Assembly (NCBI GenBank): GCA_036741695.1
Contig: DAINRU010000010.1
Span: forward strand, 1 to 60,037
Length of the DNA stretch: 60,037 nt
Reading direction: 5' to 3'
DNA from: JAFANK01 sp036741695
Lineage (GTDB): Bacteria > Vulcanimicrobiota > Vulcanimicrobiia > Eremiobacterales > Eremiobacteraceae
Positions 35,669 through 43,923 of the stretch are shown piece by piece. The notes under the pieces are model-generated. The model was not told where the DNA came from. It worked only from the letters and a program-made list of their open reading frames with translations, and did no database searches. A program made the translations under genes and the position numbers. The first letter of the stretch is position 1. Every line of letters starts with the position of its first letter.

Positions 35669-37129
35669 ATGATGCCGATGCGCGCCGACCTCCCAGAAAC
35701 GTACGTCCCGAAGCCGACCGCGAGCGAAGACGCCGTCCACGACGCGTGCGGCGTATGCGGCTTCTTCGCGCCTGGCGAGGACGTCGCGAGAGCCACCTAT
35801 TTCGCACTCTACGCATTGCAGCACCGTGGCCAGGAGAGCGCCGGCATCGCCGTCTCGGACGGCAACGAGCTGCGCGTGTTCAAGCAGATGGGCTTGCTCT
35901 CACAGATCTTCACCGAGGACGTGCTCGCCGAGCTGCCGGGCTATCTGTCGGTCGGTCACACGCGCTATTCCACGACCGGGTCGTCGGTCGTCTACAACGC
36001 GCAACCGCTGCTCGAGACGAGCGAGATCGGCACGTTCGCGTTGGCGCACAACGGCAACCTCGTCAACACCGAAGCCCTGCGCCGGCAGCTGCCGCCGCAG
36101 GTCGCCGAGGCGACCGATTCGGACTCGGACGTCATGGCCAAGCTGCTCACGCTCATGGAGCACGGCGACATGGAGGAGCGCATCGCCGACCTCATGCAAC
36201 GGTGCGTGGGCGCGTTCTCGATCGTGCTCGCCACGGAGCGGCAGCTCTTCGGCTTCCGCGATCCCTGGGGTGTCCGTCCGCTGTGCATCGGCCGGTATGG
36301 CGATGGCTGGATGATCGCATCGGAATCGTGCGCGCTCAACACGGTCGGCGCCGAGATGCTGCGCGAGGTCGAGCCGGGCGAGGTCATCATCATCGACGAG
36401 CGCGGCCTGCGCTCGCGCAAAGTGAAGACGGTCCACAAGCCGGCCAATTGCATCTTCGAGTACATCTATTTCTCGCGGCCCGACACGCTCTACGCCGGCC
36501 ACGAGCTGTATCTGGCACGCTATCAGATGGGCCGCGCGATCGCGCGCGAATGCCCGGTGGAGGCGGACGTCGTCATCGGGGTTCCGGACAGTGCCACCGC
36601 GGCCGCGATCGGGTATGCCGACGAATCGGGGTTCCCCTATATCGAGGGTCTCATCAAGAACCGCTACATCGGCCGGACCTTCATCTCTCCCGATCAGACC
36701 ATGCGCTCGCAGGGCGTGAAGCTCAAGTTCAACCCGCTGGTTGCGAATCTCAAGGGCAAGCGCATCGTGCTGGTCGATGACTCGATCGTGCGCGGCACGA
36801 CGACGCGACAGCTCGTCGCCATGCTGCGCCGTTGCGGCGCGAGCGAGGTCCACGTTCGGCTGACCTGCCCGCCCATGCGCCACCCGTGCTTCTTGGGGGT
36901 CGACACCGCCACGTACGAGCAGCTCATCGCTGCCAACTTCAGCGTGCCGGAGATCTGCAAGGCGATCAATGCCGATTCACTCGGCTACTTGAGTGAAGAA
37001 GGGCTCGTGGCCTCGACCGGGCGGCCGCGGACGGACTTCTGCATGGGATGCTTCACCGGGCGTTACCCCGACGGTATCCACGAGCAGCTCAAAGGGAAGG
37101 TCCGCGAACCCGAAAAGGTCGCGGGCTGA
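35669..37129 (+). CDS. purF: Amidophosphoribosyltransferase, Fe-S type with propeptide
   Basis: The 486-residue enzyme makes phosphoribosylamine, the first committed purine step. The N-terminal Ntn glutaminase would be released by cleavage of a 26-residue propeptide to expose Cys27 (DACGVCGFF). Downstream are HTRYSTTGSS, AHNGNLVN and the PRPP loop VLVDDSIVRGTTT. Cysteines in ANCIFEYIYF, RHPCFLGVD and DFCMGCF match the 4Fe-4S-binding positions of Bacillus-type PurF, implying oxygen sensitivity. AAGGTGGAA gives a ribosome site. A strong terminator follows. Confidence 0.95.
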   Translation: MMPMRADLPETYVPKPTASEDAVHDACGVCGFFAPGEDVARATYFALYALQHRGQESAGIAVSDGNELRVFKQMGLLSQIFTEDVLAELPGYLSVGHTRYSTTGSSVVYNAQPLLETSEIGTFALAHNGNLVNTEALRRQLPPQVAEATDSDSDVMAKLLTLMEHGDMEERIADLMQRCVGAFSIVLATERQLFGFRDPWGVRPLCIGRYGDGWMIASESCALNTVGAEMLREVEPGEVIIIDERGLRSRKVKTVHKPANCIFEYIYFSRPDTLYAGHELYLARYQMGRAIARECPVEADVVIGVPDSATAAAIGYADESGFPYIEGLIKNRYIGRTFISPDQTMRSQGVKLKFNPLVANLKGKRIVLVDDSIVRGTTTRQLVAMLRRCGASEVHVRLTCPPMRHPCFLGVDTATYEQLIAANFSVPEICKAINADSLGYLSEEGLVASTGRPRTDFCMGCFTGRYPDGIHEQLKGKVREPEKVAG

Positions 37130-37157
37130 TCACCACCCTCGACGCCTCGTTATCAGA

Positions 37158-37186
37158 AAGGGCGCGACCGAAGCGGTCGCGCCCTT
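37158..37186. terminator. Bidirectional terminator hairpin between purF and pepA
   Basis: A perfect 13-bp stem (AAGGGCGCGACCG at 37158-37170, pairing with 37174-37186) with a three-base AAG loop sits between the convergent purF and pepA genes. Read on either strand the stem ends in only a short T stretch (CCCTT), so termination relies on the very stable GC stem. Confidence 0.8.
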
Positions 37187-37190
37187 GACG

Positions 37191-38798
37191 CTACTTGCGG
37201 CGGCGGGAGCCTGTCGCCACCCCGTTGTGCGAGGATAAGGTGACCGATGGCGTGAGGCGCTGATAGGCAGCCTCGTCGGCTTTGGCGTGCAGACCCTTGC
37301 CCGAGACAAGTTCGGCGAGCTTGACGAGCGGCCGCATAGCTACCGCCGTCGGGCCCTTGGCGATGTGCGCAGCATCGGAATCCGTCCATGACGTGCCGGC
37401 GATGTCGAGGTGGATCCACGGCGCGTCCTCGACGTACTCCTTGAGGAACATGGCCCCGTAGATCGTGCCTGCCGCTCGCCCGCCCGAGTTCTTCATGTCG
37501 GCGATGGAGCTCTTGATGAGGTCGGCGTATTCTGGGAAGAGCGGCAGCTCCCAGTAGCGTTCGCCATAGGGAGCAGTGGCCTCGTGGAAGAGGTCGACGA
37601 ATTGCCGGTCGTTGGCCATGACGCCGGTCGTCGTGTTGCCGAGCGCCACGACCGCCGCTCCGGTGAGCGTGGCGATGTCGACCAGGTGGGTGGCCCCGAG
37701 CTTTCTCGCGTAGCACAGGCCGTCAGCGAGGACCAAGCGGCCCTCAGCGTCGGTGTTGGTGATCTCGATCGTCTTGCCGTTCATAGCCCTGACGATGTCG
37801 CCGGGCTTCGTGGCCTTGCTCGACGGCATGTTGTCGGTCGCCATGACGATGCCGATGACATTGGCCTTGGGCTTGAGCTGCGCGATGGCGCCCATGGCGC
37901 CGATGACGGTCGCGCCTCCGGCCATATCGCCCTTCATGGCGTCCATGTCGAGCGCAGGTTTGAGCGATATGCCGCCCGTGTCGAAAGTGATGCCCTTGCC
38001 GATGAGCCCAAGCGTGGTCTTCGAACTCTTATCGCCGCGGTATTCGAGCACGATCACTTTCGGCGGCTGCTCCGCACCCGCCGCGACCGACAACATGGAA
38101 CCCATGCCGAGCCGCTTCATCTCCGCGCGGTCGAGGACCGTGACCTTCAATCCATGCTTCTTTGCGAAATCTTTCGCACGCTGTGCCAAGTGCGTCGGCG
38201 TCATATCGTTGGACGGCAGGTTGACCATCTCGCGGACCTGGTTGGCCGCGTTCCCCAGGATGACACCGCGGTCGGCAGCTTGTTGCAGCGATTTGACCGC
38301 AGCCGCCTTTTCGACCACGAGGGTCACAGTGCTGACCGCATCGGGCTTGCCGTTCGGTTTGCTGCGGTACGGCGCTGGATTGAACGTGGCCATAACCGCG
38401 CCCTCAGCGGCGTTTTCGACGGCGGCATCGGCGGCAAACGGCAGTGGCTCGGGCAGGGCGATGGCGACGCTGCTTAGCGTGCGCGTGGCTGCGGCGCGCA
38501 CCGCCAGGCCGGCGAAACGTGCGAACGATGAGGGATGCAGGTTGGCCCGCTCTCCCAAACCGATGATGATGACCCGCTTGGCCGCGACCCGCCGTCCGCC
38601 GGGCAGCACCGAGACTTCGCGCTCGCGTCCGCGGATCTCACCCCGCTGGCGCATGTCGGCGAGCACGCCGCCGAGCGCCGTGTTGAGTTGCGTGAAACTC
38701 GCGGATGGATTGCCGTCAGAGAACAGACCAATGGCGATCGCGTCTGCCTTCACGCGCACAGGGCGTTCCGCCCGCACAACAACCTTCATGCCGGACAT
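37191..38798 (-). CDS. pepA: Leucyl aminopeptidase (M17 family)
   Basis: This 535-residue cytosolic dizinc aminopeptidase releases N-terminal residues from peptides. The N-terminal macro-like regulatory domain contains VIIIGLG and NLHPSSFARFAG. The catalytic domain shows GKGITFDTGGISLKP, MKGDMAGGA and the signature NTDAEGRLVLADGL (metal ligands Asp and Glu), and SIADMKNSGGRAAGTI. The start has AGAAAGG upstream on the minus strand. It interrupts the purine cluster on the opposite strand, facing purF across a terminator and divergent from purM (120 bases between starts). A DNA-binding role like that of some PepA proteins is possible but not shown. Confidence 0.93.
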   Translation of the reverse strand: MSGMKVVVRAERPVRVKADAIAIGLFSDGNPSASFTQLNTALGGVLADMRQRGEIRGREREVSVLPGGRRVAAKRVIIIGLGERANLHPSSFARFAGLAVRAAATRTLSSVAIALPEPLPFAADAAVENAAEGAVMATFNPAPYRSKPNGKPDAVSTVTLVVEKAAAVKSLQQAADRGVILGNAANQVREMVNLPSNDMTPTHLAQRAKDFAKKHGLKVTVLDRAEMKRLGMGSMLSVAAGAEQPPKVIVLEYRGDKSSKTTLGLIGKGITFDTGGISLKPALDMDAMKGDMAGGATVIGAMGAIAQLKPKANVIGIVMATDNMPSSKATKPGDIVRAMNGKTIEITNTDAEGRLVLADGLCYARKLGATHLVDIATLTGAAVVALGNTTTGVMANDRQFVDLFHEATAPYGERYWELPLFPEYADLIKSSIADMKNSGGRAAGTIYGAMFLKEYVEDAPWIHLDIAGTSWTDSDAAHIAKGPTAVAMRPLVKLAELVSGKGLHAKADEAAYQRLTPSVTLSSHNGVATGSRRRK

Positions 38799-38918
38799 GT
38801 ACCTTTCTCTTGACTGTGAGGAGAATCGTTAACGCGGGCCATTTCTACAAACCCAACACAGCGACCTTGGGTCGAGCATAGGGAGGGCGCGCGCAGGCGA
38901 CAAACGACGCACATATAT

Positions 38919-39980
38919 ATGACCGATGCATATGGCGCCGCGGGCGTCGACATCGACGCCGCAAACGAGACGGTCGAGCGCTATCGAGCGATTCTCGAGC
39001 GCCATCCTGATCCGCGGGTGCTCAAGGGCATCGGCGGCTTCAGCGGGTGCTTCGCGCTGCAAGGCTTCACAGAGCCCGTGCTCGTGGCCTCAACCGACGG
39101 CGTGGGCACAAAAGTGCTCGTCGCCGCAGCCCTGCGACGCTACGGCACGATCGGTGCGGATCTCGTCAACCATTGCATTAACGATCTTTTGTGCTCGAAC
39201 GCGCAGCCGCTGTTCTTCCTCGACTATCTCGCCATGGGCAAGCTCGATCCCGATGCTGCGGCAGATGTCGTCCGCGGCATCGCCGACGCCTGCCACGCAA
39301 GCGGTATCGCCATGCTCGGCGGCGAGACGGCGGAGATGCCAGGCGTCTACACGCCGCCGCATTTCGATCTGGCCGGGACGATCGTCGGTGCGCTCGAACG
39401 ATCCGCGCTGCTTGACGTCTCGAACGTGGTGGCCGGCGATGCCATTATCGGCTTGCCCGCCAATGGGTTGCACACAAACGGCTACTCGCTTGCGCGCGCC
39501 ACGCTGCCGCAAACACGCTGGGGCGATCCGGTCGCGCCTGGCGACGCTCGATCGATCGGCGACGCGCTGCTCGCCATCCATCCCTGCTACCTGTCGCACG
39601 TGCGCGCCATGCAGCGGGCAGGCGTCGCGGTCAAGAGCATGGCGCACATCACGGGCGGCGGTCTCATCGACAACGTCCCTCGCGCTCTGCCCGACCATCT
39701 CGCCGCTCGCTTCGACTCGTCGCGCTGGCGCGTGCCGGCGATCGCCGAATTGATCGTGCGCGAAGCCAGGCTCACGCCCGACGAGGCATACCGCGCCTTC
39801 AACATGGGCGTCGGGTTCTGCATCGTCGTTTCGCGAGAACGCGCCGAACGCGCGCTTGCCGCCGCCCGCGATGCGCTCGCGGCGACCCCGATCGAGGGAG
39901 CGCATAACGTGGTGGCCATCGTGGGAGAGGTCGAACCGCGTCACGCCTGTGGACCGAGCGTGATCATCGGTGGCAGTTGA
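38919..39980 (+). CDS. purM: Phosphoribosylformylglycinamidine cyclo-ligase (AIR synthetase)
   Basis: The 353-residue enzyme closes the imidazole ring to give AIR, the substrate of the PurE half of the fusion. Motifs are AAGVDIDAANETVERY, VASTDGVGTKVLVA, NDLLCSNAQPLFFLDY, GGETAEMPGVY, GLPANGLHTNGYSLAR and AHITGGGLIDNVPRAL. The leader 38799-38918 contains a small inverted repeat CGACC-TTG-GGTCG (about 38861-38873) but no clear promoter boxes. The stop overlaps the region of the purN start. Confidence 0.95.
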   Translation: MTDAYGAAGVDIDAANETVERYRAILERHPDPRVLKGIGGFSGCFALQGFTEPVLVASTDGVGTKVLVAAALRRYGTIGADLVNHCINDLLCSNAQPLFFLDYLAMGKLDPDAAADVVRGIADACHASGIAMLGGETAEMPGVYTPPHFDLAGTIVGALERSALLDVSNVVAGDAIIGLPANGLHTNGYSLARATLPQTRWGDPVAPGDARSIGDALLAIHPCYLSHVRAMQRAGVAVKSMAHITGGGLIDNVPRALPDHLAARFDSSRWRVPAIAELIVREARLTPDEAYRAFNMGVGFCIVVSRERAERALAAARDALAATPIEGAHNVVAIVGEVEPRHACGPSVIIGGS

Positions 39981-39981
39981 G

Positions 39982-40650
39982 ATGAGCGCCGCGGCACGAC
40001 CAAAGCGACAGCAGCCGCCGGTGCCAACGGCGATTTTTGTGTCAGGCAGCGGCACCAATCTGCAAGCGGTGCTCGACACGGTGCGCAGTGGCGTGCTGCC
40101 GCTCGACGTCAAACTCGTGGTGTCGAGCAGACCCGCGGTCCTCGCGCTGGAACGCGCGAGACGCGCCGGCATCCCCACCGTCGTGATGCGCTTCGACAAG
40201 CAGGCGGAGGATCGAGCGTCGTACGCGCTGCGCCTGGCAGGCGTCGTGCGCGACAGCGGCGCACGGCTCGTGCTCCTGCTCGGCTGGATGCATGTGCTCG
40301 CCCAGGAGTTCCTCGACGCGGGGTTCGATGGCGTGCTCAACCTCCATCCGGCATATCTGCCTGAGGATCCGAGCGCGGATATGGTCACGTTTCCCGACGG
40401 CACGCAGACGCCGGTGTTCCGCGGCGCACGGGCGCTGCACGACGCGCTCGCTGCCAAGGTGTCGTGCACGGGCGCGAGCCTCATCGAGATCACCCGCCAC
40501 GTGGATCGTGGCCCGCTCTTGGCGCGCAAGCCGATGCGGCTCTTCCCGCACGAGGACGAGGAGGCGGCGCTCGAACGGCTGCATGCGGTCGAGCGCGAGG
40601 TAGTCCGTGAGGGGCTGGCGTGTTGGCTGAGCGCGAGGAGCCGCGTATGA
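39982..40650 (+). CDS. purN: Phosphoribosylglycinamide formyltransferase, divergent
   Basis: The 222-residue GAR transformylase uses 10-formyl-tetrahydrofolate. AIFVSGSGTNLQAVLD is the phosphate-binding start; catalytic Asn120 and His122 (LNLHPAYLP) and Asp175 (HVDRGP) are present. About 17 extra residues (EDPSADMVTFPDGTQTPVF) separate the catalytic His and Asp, and the usual HGTSVH segment reads TGASLI, so this is an unusual subgroup. ATG 39982 follows purM by one base; GTG 39970 is possible. The stop overlaps pyk. Confidence 0.88.
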   Translation: MSAAARPKRQQPPVPTAIFVSGSGTNLQAVLDTVRSGVLPLDVKLVVSSRPAVLALERARRAGIPTVVMRFDKQAEDRASYALRLAGVVRDSGARLVLLLGWMHVLAQEFLDAGFDGVLNLHPAYLPEDPSADMVTFPDGTQTPVFRGARALHDALAAKVSCTGASLIEITRHVDRGPLLARKPMRLFPHEDEEAALERLHAVEREVVREGLACWLSARSRV

Positions 40651-42071
40651 GCGTCTTTCGGCGCACCAAGATCATCGCCACGATCGGGCCTTCGAGCAGC
40701 AGCCCCGAACTCGTCGGCCAACTCATCGACGCCGGCGTCAACGTCTTTCGCATCAACATGTCGCACGCCAGTCACGATGAGTTCAAGGCCCGCATCGCGA
40801 TGGTGCGCGATGCCGAGAAGCGCCGCGGCTGCGCCGTTGGCGTCATCGCCGATCTTCAAGGGCCCAAGCTGCGCATCGGCCAGCTCGAGGGGCATAGACC
40901 CGTCGTACTTGCGGCCGGCATGCCGTTTGAGATCACGACTGCGGCGCTCCTCGGCAACGCGGAGCGCGTCTCTACGACCTACGCACTGCTGCCCAAAGAC
41001 GTCAAAGCCGGCGATCGCATTTTGCTCGACGATGGTCGCCTCGAGCTCAAGGTCACCAAAACGACGGATTCGACCGTCTCGACGGTCGTCGTCAACGGTG
41101 GCGAGCTCGGCGAGAGCAAAGGGATGAATCTGCCGGGGGTCGCCGTGTCGTCGCCGTCGCTTACCGATAAGGACCGCGACGATCTCCGACTTGCCGTCCG
41201 CGGGGGTGCGGATTTCGTAGCGCTGTCATTCGTGCGCAAAGCACAAGACGTGCTGGATGCGAAAGCCGCCGTTAAAGCGGCCGGCGGTGATACGCCCGTC
41301 ATCGCAAAGATCGAGAAACCCGAGGCGATCGACCATCTGGAGGAGATCCTCGACATCGCCGACGCGGTCATGGTCGCCCGTGGCGACCTCGGCGTGGAGA
41401 TGCCGCCGGAACGCGTGCCCACGCTGCAGAAGCAGATCATCACGCGCGCCCGCGCGCACCTCATCCCGGTCATCACCGCCACACAGATGCTCGAGTCGAT
41501 GATGCGCAGCCCGCGTCCGACGCGTGCCGAGGCCTCAGATGTCGCTAACGCGATCATAGACGGCACGGACTGCATCATGCTGTCGGGGGAGACGGCCGCC
41601 GGCGCCTACCCGGTGGAGGCGGTGAGTACGATGGTGCGTATCGCGCTCGAGGCCGAACGCAGCTTTCCGCCCACGCACGACCGGCGGCGTTCGCGCGTCA
41701 TCAGCAGCGACTCGCATGCCATCTCACAAGCGGCGATCTCGATCACCGAGTCCATCGACGTGCAGGCGATCGCGGCGTTCTCGCGCACCGGATTCTCCGC
41801 GCGCATCGTCAGCAAAGACCGCCCGACCGTGCCCGTGTACGCATTCGTCCCCGACGAAGTGATCGCGCGCCGGCTCTCGCTCGATTGGGCGGTGCAGCCT
41901 TGCGTGCTCGATTTCGGGCGCAGCACGGACGACCTCATCGCAGCGGTCGAGGAGCGGCTGCTGGACCTCGACGCGGTGGAGAAGGGGCAGGCGGTCGTCC
42001 TGGTCGGCGGCACGCCGCTTGGCGTGCAAGGGCGCACGAACTTCCTCAAGATCCTCCGCCCCGGCGAATGA
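40647..42071 (+). CDS. pyk: Pyruvate kinase
   Basis: The 474-residue glycolytic enzyme (PEP + ADP to pyruvate + ATP) has TKIIATIGPSSSS, VFRINMSHAS, ADLQGPKLRIG, the catalytic Lys in VIAKIEKPEAIDHLEEIL, MVARGDLGVEMPPERVP, and TATQMLESM. The regulatory C-terminal domain is present; the extra PEP-mobile domain of some Gram-positives is absent. ATG 40647 overlaps the purN stop by four bases, an unusual partner for a purine gene. Two palindromic repeats follow. Confidence 0.95.
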   Translation: MSVFRRTKIIATIGPSSSSPELVGQLIDAGVNVFRINMSHASHDEFKARIAMVRDAEKRRGCAVGVIADLQGPKLRIGQLEGHRPVVLAAGMPFEITTAALLGNAERVSTTYALLPKDVKAGDRILLDDGRLELKVTKTTDSTVSTVVVNGGELGESKGMNLPGVAVSSPSLTDKDRDDLRLAVRGGADFVALSFVRKAQDVLDAKAAVKAAGGDTPVIAKIEKPEAIDHLEEILDIADAVMVARGDLGVEMPPERVPTLQKQIITRARAHLIPVITATQMLESMMRSPRPTRAEASDVANAIIDGTDCIMLSGETAAGAYPVEAVSTMVRIALEAERSFPPTHDRRRSRVISSDSHAISQAAISITESIDVQAIAAFSRTGFSARIVSKDRPTVPVYAFVPDEVIARRLSLDWAVQPCVLDFGRSTDDLIAAVEERLLDLDAVEKGQAVVLVGGTPLGVQGRTNFLKILRPGE

Positions 42072-42077
42072 TCTTGT

Positions 42078-42159
42078 AGCAACGGACCTTCGAAGCAACG
42101 GACCTTTAGGTCCGTTCATGAGCAACGACGCTTTGAAGCAACGGACCTTCAGGTCCGTT
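42078..42159 (+). repeat. Two palindromic repeat elements in tandem
   Basis: Copy 1: half-unit AGCAACGGACCTTCGA (42078-42093) then AGC and the perfect core at 42097-42116. Copy 2: half-unit AGCAACGACGCTTTGA (42121-42136) then AGC and core AACGGACCTTCAGGTCCGTT at 42140-42159. These are the best-preserved half-unit-plus-core structures in the window, and they fill the gap between the convergent pyk and tsaD genes. Confidence 0.92.
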
Positions 42160-42165
42160 CTGCTT

Positions 42166-43182
42166 TCACCATGCGAAGTTCGGGTCGATCCGCAAGTCCT
42201 CGGGCCGCACGCGAGCACGATCGCCGCGATAAAAGGCAGCCGCGGCGATCATCGCCGCGTTGTCCGTGCAATACGCAGGTGGCGGCACCAACACATCGAT
42301 GCCGTCACGGCTGGCGCGCCGCTTTAGCTCGCTGCGCAGCGAGGAGTTGGCCGCAACGCCACCGGCGAGCGCGATCGTCGACATCCTGAGATCGCGCGCT
42401 GCGCGCAGCGTCTTCTCGCAGAGCGCATCGACGACGGCGGCTTGAAAGCTCGCTGCGACGTCGGCCAGCCGCTCTGCAACGTGTTCGGGGTGGGCGTCGA
42501 GGTGGTAGCGCACGGCGGTCTTCAGGCCGGAGAAGCTGAAGTTGTACGAGCCGTCGCGCACCAGGCCGCGCGGAAAGTCAAACGCGCGCGGATCGCCTGA
42601 TCGCGCGAGCTTGTCGAGCACGGGCCCACCCGGGAATCCCAGTCCGAGCAGCCTCGCCACTTTGTCGAAGGCTTCGCCTGCCGCGTCGTCGAGCGTGCGT
42701 CCGATGACGCGATGTTGGCTTGGCGTCTCCACCACGATGAGATCCGTGTGACCACCGGAGACGACTAGGCACAAAAGCGGCGTTGATGGCGCCGCATACG
42801 CCGGGCGTTGCGGGTTCTCGAGGTAGTTGGCGAAGAGATGACCGTGCAGATGATTGACGGCATAGGCGGGAAGACCACAGGCGATGGCGGCAGCCTGTGC
42901 CGCGGCCACGCCGACGACGAGGCTGCCGGGCAGTCCAGGTCCGCACGTCACGGCGATCCCGTCGAGCTCGTCGAAATGACGGTGTGCATTGCGCAGCGCG
43001 AGATCGATGACCGCGTTGATCGTCTCCGCGTGCTTGCGACTTGCGATCTCGGGCACGATCCCGCCATACTCGCGGTGGAACTCGTCTTGGCTCGCCAGCA
43101 CGTTGCTCTCGACCGTGTAGCCGTCCACGACCACCGCCGCGGCGGTGTCGTCGCAGGACGTCTCAATGCCGAGCAGACGCAC
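42166..43182 (-). CDS. tsaD: tRNA N6-adenosine threonylcarbamoyltransferase
   Basis: The 338-residue protein transfers the threonylcarbamoyl group to A37 of ANN-decoding tRNAs with TsaB/TsaE. Conserved parts are MRLLGIETSCDDTAAAVV, GGIVPEIASRKHAE (metal His), AVNHLHGHL, LVVSGGHTDL, FDKVARLLGLGFPGGPVLD and SFSGLKTAV. Length is typical (about 335-345). TsaB and TsaE are not in the window. Confidence 0.95.
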   Translation of the reverse strand: MRLLGIETSCDDTAAAVVVDGYTVESNVLASQDEFHREYGGIVPEIASRKHAETINAVIDLALRNAHRHFDELDGIAVTCGPGLPGSLVVGVAAAQAAAIACGLPAYAVNHLHGHLFANYLENPQRPAYAAPSTPLLCLVVSGGHTDLIVVETPSQHRVIGRTLDDAAGEAFDKVARLLGLGFPGGPVLDKLARSGDPRAFDFPRGLVRDGSYNFSFSGLKTAVRYHLDAHPEHVAERLADVAASFQAAVVDALCEKTLRAARDLRMSTIALAGGVAANSSLRSELKRRASRDGIDVLVPPPAYCTDNAAMIAAAAFYRGDRARVRPEDLRIDPNFAW

Positions 43183-43223
43183 GATGCATGGCCTTGGCTT
43201 GACACATTCTAGTATGGTTAGAC

Positions 43224-43237
43224 AGGGTGGTCACCCT
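43224..43237. promoter_or_regulatory. Palindrome in the tsaD-lipoprotein intergenic region
   Basis: AGGGTGGTCACCCT is a perfect 6+6 inverted repeat around GT, 60 bases upstream of the lipoprotein start and 42 bases from the tsaD start. It could be an operator for either divergent gene. A TTGACA at 43199-43204 lies nearby, but no properly spaced -10 box follows it. Confidence 0.35.
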
Positions 43238-43296
43238 ACCTCGTAGGAAAGAAGACCCGCCGTCGGCAACGGGCAACGCGTAAGGGGGGATTGCGC

Positions 43297-43863
43297 ATGA
43301 AGATTCGAGTCCTTTTCGCAGCGGTCACGATCGTGGGTCTTGCCGCATGCTCGGGCAATAGCCAGTCGAGCTCGCAGAGCTCACCCACGCCCGCGGGCAC
43401 CACGAATCCCGTCGGCGCGATGGCGACTGCGGCGGCCGGTGCCGCGCACGCTATGGCCACCGCGGCAGCGGGAGCGGCCGGCGCGGCCGGTTCGATGGTC
43501 AGCAGCGTGGCGAAGATGGCGCCGCACACCGCGAGCTACGCGCTCAAGGCGCAAAACGGGTCAGGTGAGAACGGCAAAGTGACGCTCGTCGGAACAGGCG
43601 GCACGACCACCGTCACGATCTCGCTTAACGGAGAGAACACGACCGGCAAGCAGCCAGCCCACGTCCACGTGGGGCCGTGCTCGAAACTGGGGGCAGTGAA
43701 GTATCCATTGTCAGACGTCGTGCTGGGCAAGTCGGTCACGGTCGTGAGCGCCCCGCTCGCCACGCTGACCAATGGCACGCTCGCTGTGAACGTCCACGAA
43801 TCGGCTGCCGATATCGCCAAGTACGTCTCGTGCGCCGACCTCACCAAGGCTAACCAGCTCTAG
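43297..43863 (+). CDS. Small secreted lipoprotein, CHRD/cupredoxin-like
   Basis: The 188-residue protein begins with a lipoprotein signal (MKIRVLFAAVTIVGLAAC; lipobox LAAC, Cys18), then a Ser/Pro/Ala-rich linker to about residue 85. The C-terminal domain has PAHVHVGPCSKLGAVKYPL ... VNVHESAADIAKYVSCADL. This His/Cys-bearing beta domain is a widespread secreted module without established function. The two Cys in it could form a disulfide. A strong purine-rich ribosome site (AAGGGGGGA) precedes ATG 43297. It converges on thrS. Confidence 0.75.
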   Translation: MKIRVLFAAVTIVGLAACSGNSQSSSQSSPTPAGTTNPVGAMATAAAGAAHAMATAAAGAAGAAGSMVSSVAKMAPHTASYALKAQNGSGENGKVTLVGTGGTTTVTISLNGENTTGKQPAHVHVGPCSKLGAVKYPLSDVVLGKSVTVVSAPLATLTNGTLAVNVHESAADIAKYVSCADLTKANQL

Positions 43864-43923
43864 CGCCCGATACAACGTCGACGATGCGAGGGCTGGGGCG
43901 CACAAGCCGGGCCTCGTCACCTG

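Noticed and set aside
38809..38835. TTGACT as a -35 box for purM
   Set aside because: No acceptable -10 box at 16-18 bases; the region also overlaps the pepA leader on the other strand.
43199..43227. TTGACA promoter for the lipoprotein gene
   Set aside because: The TATGGT that follows is only eight bases away, and no -10 box occurs at normal spacing.
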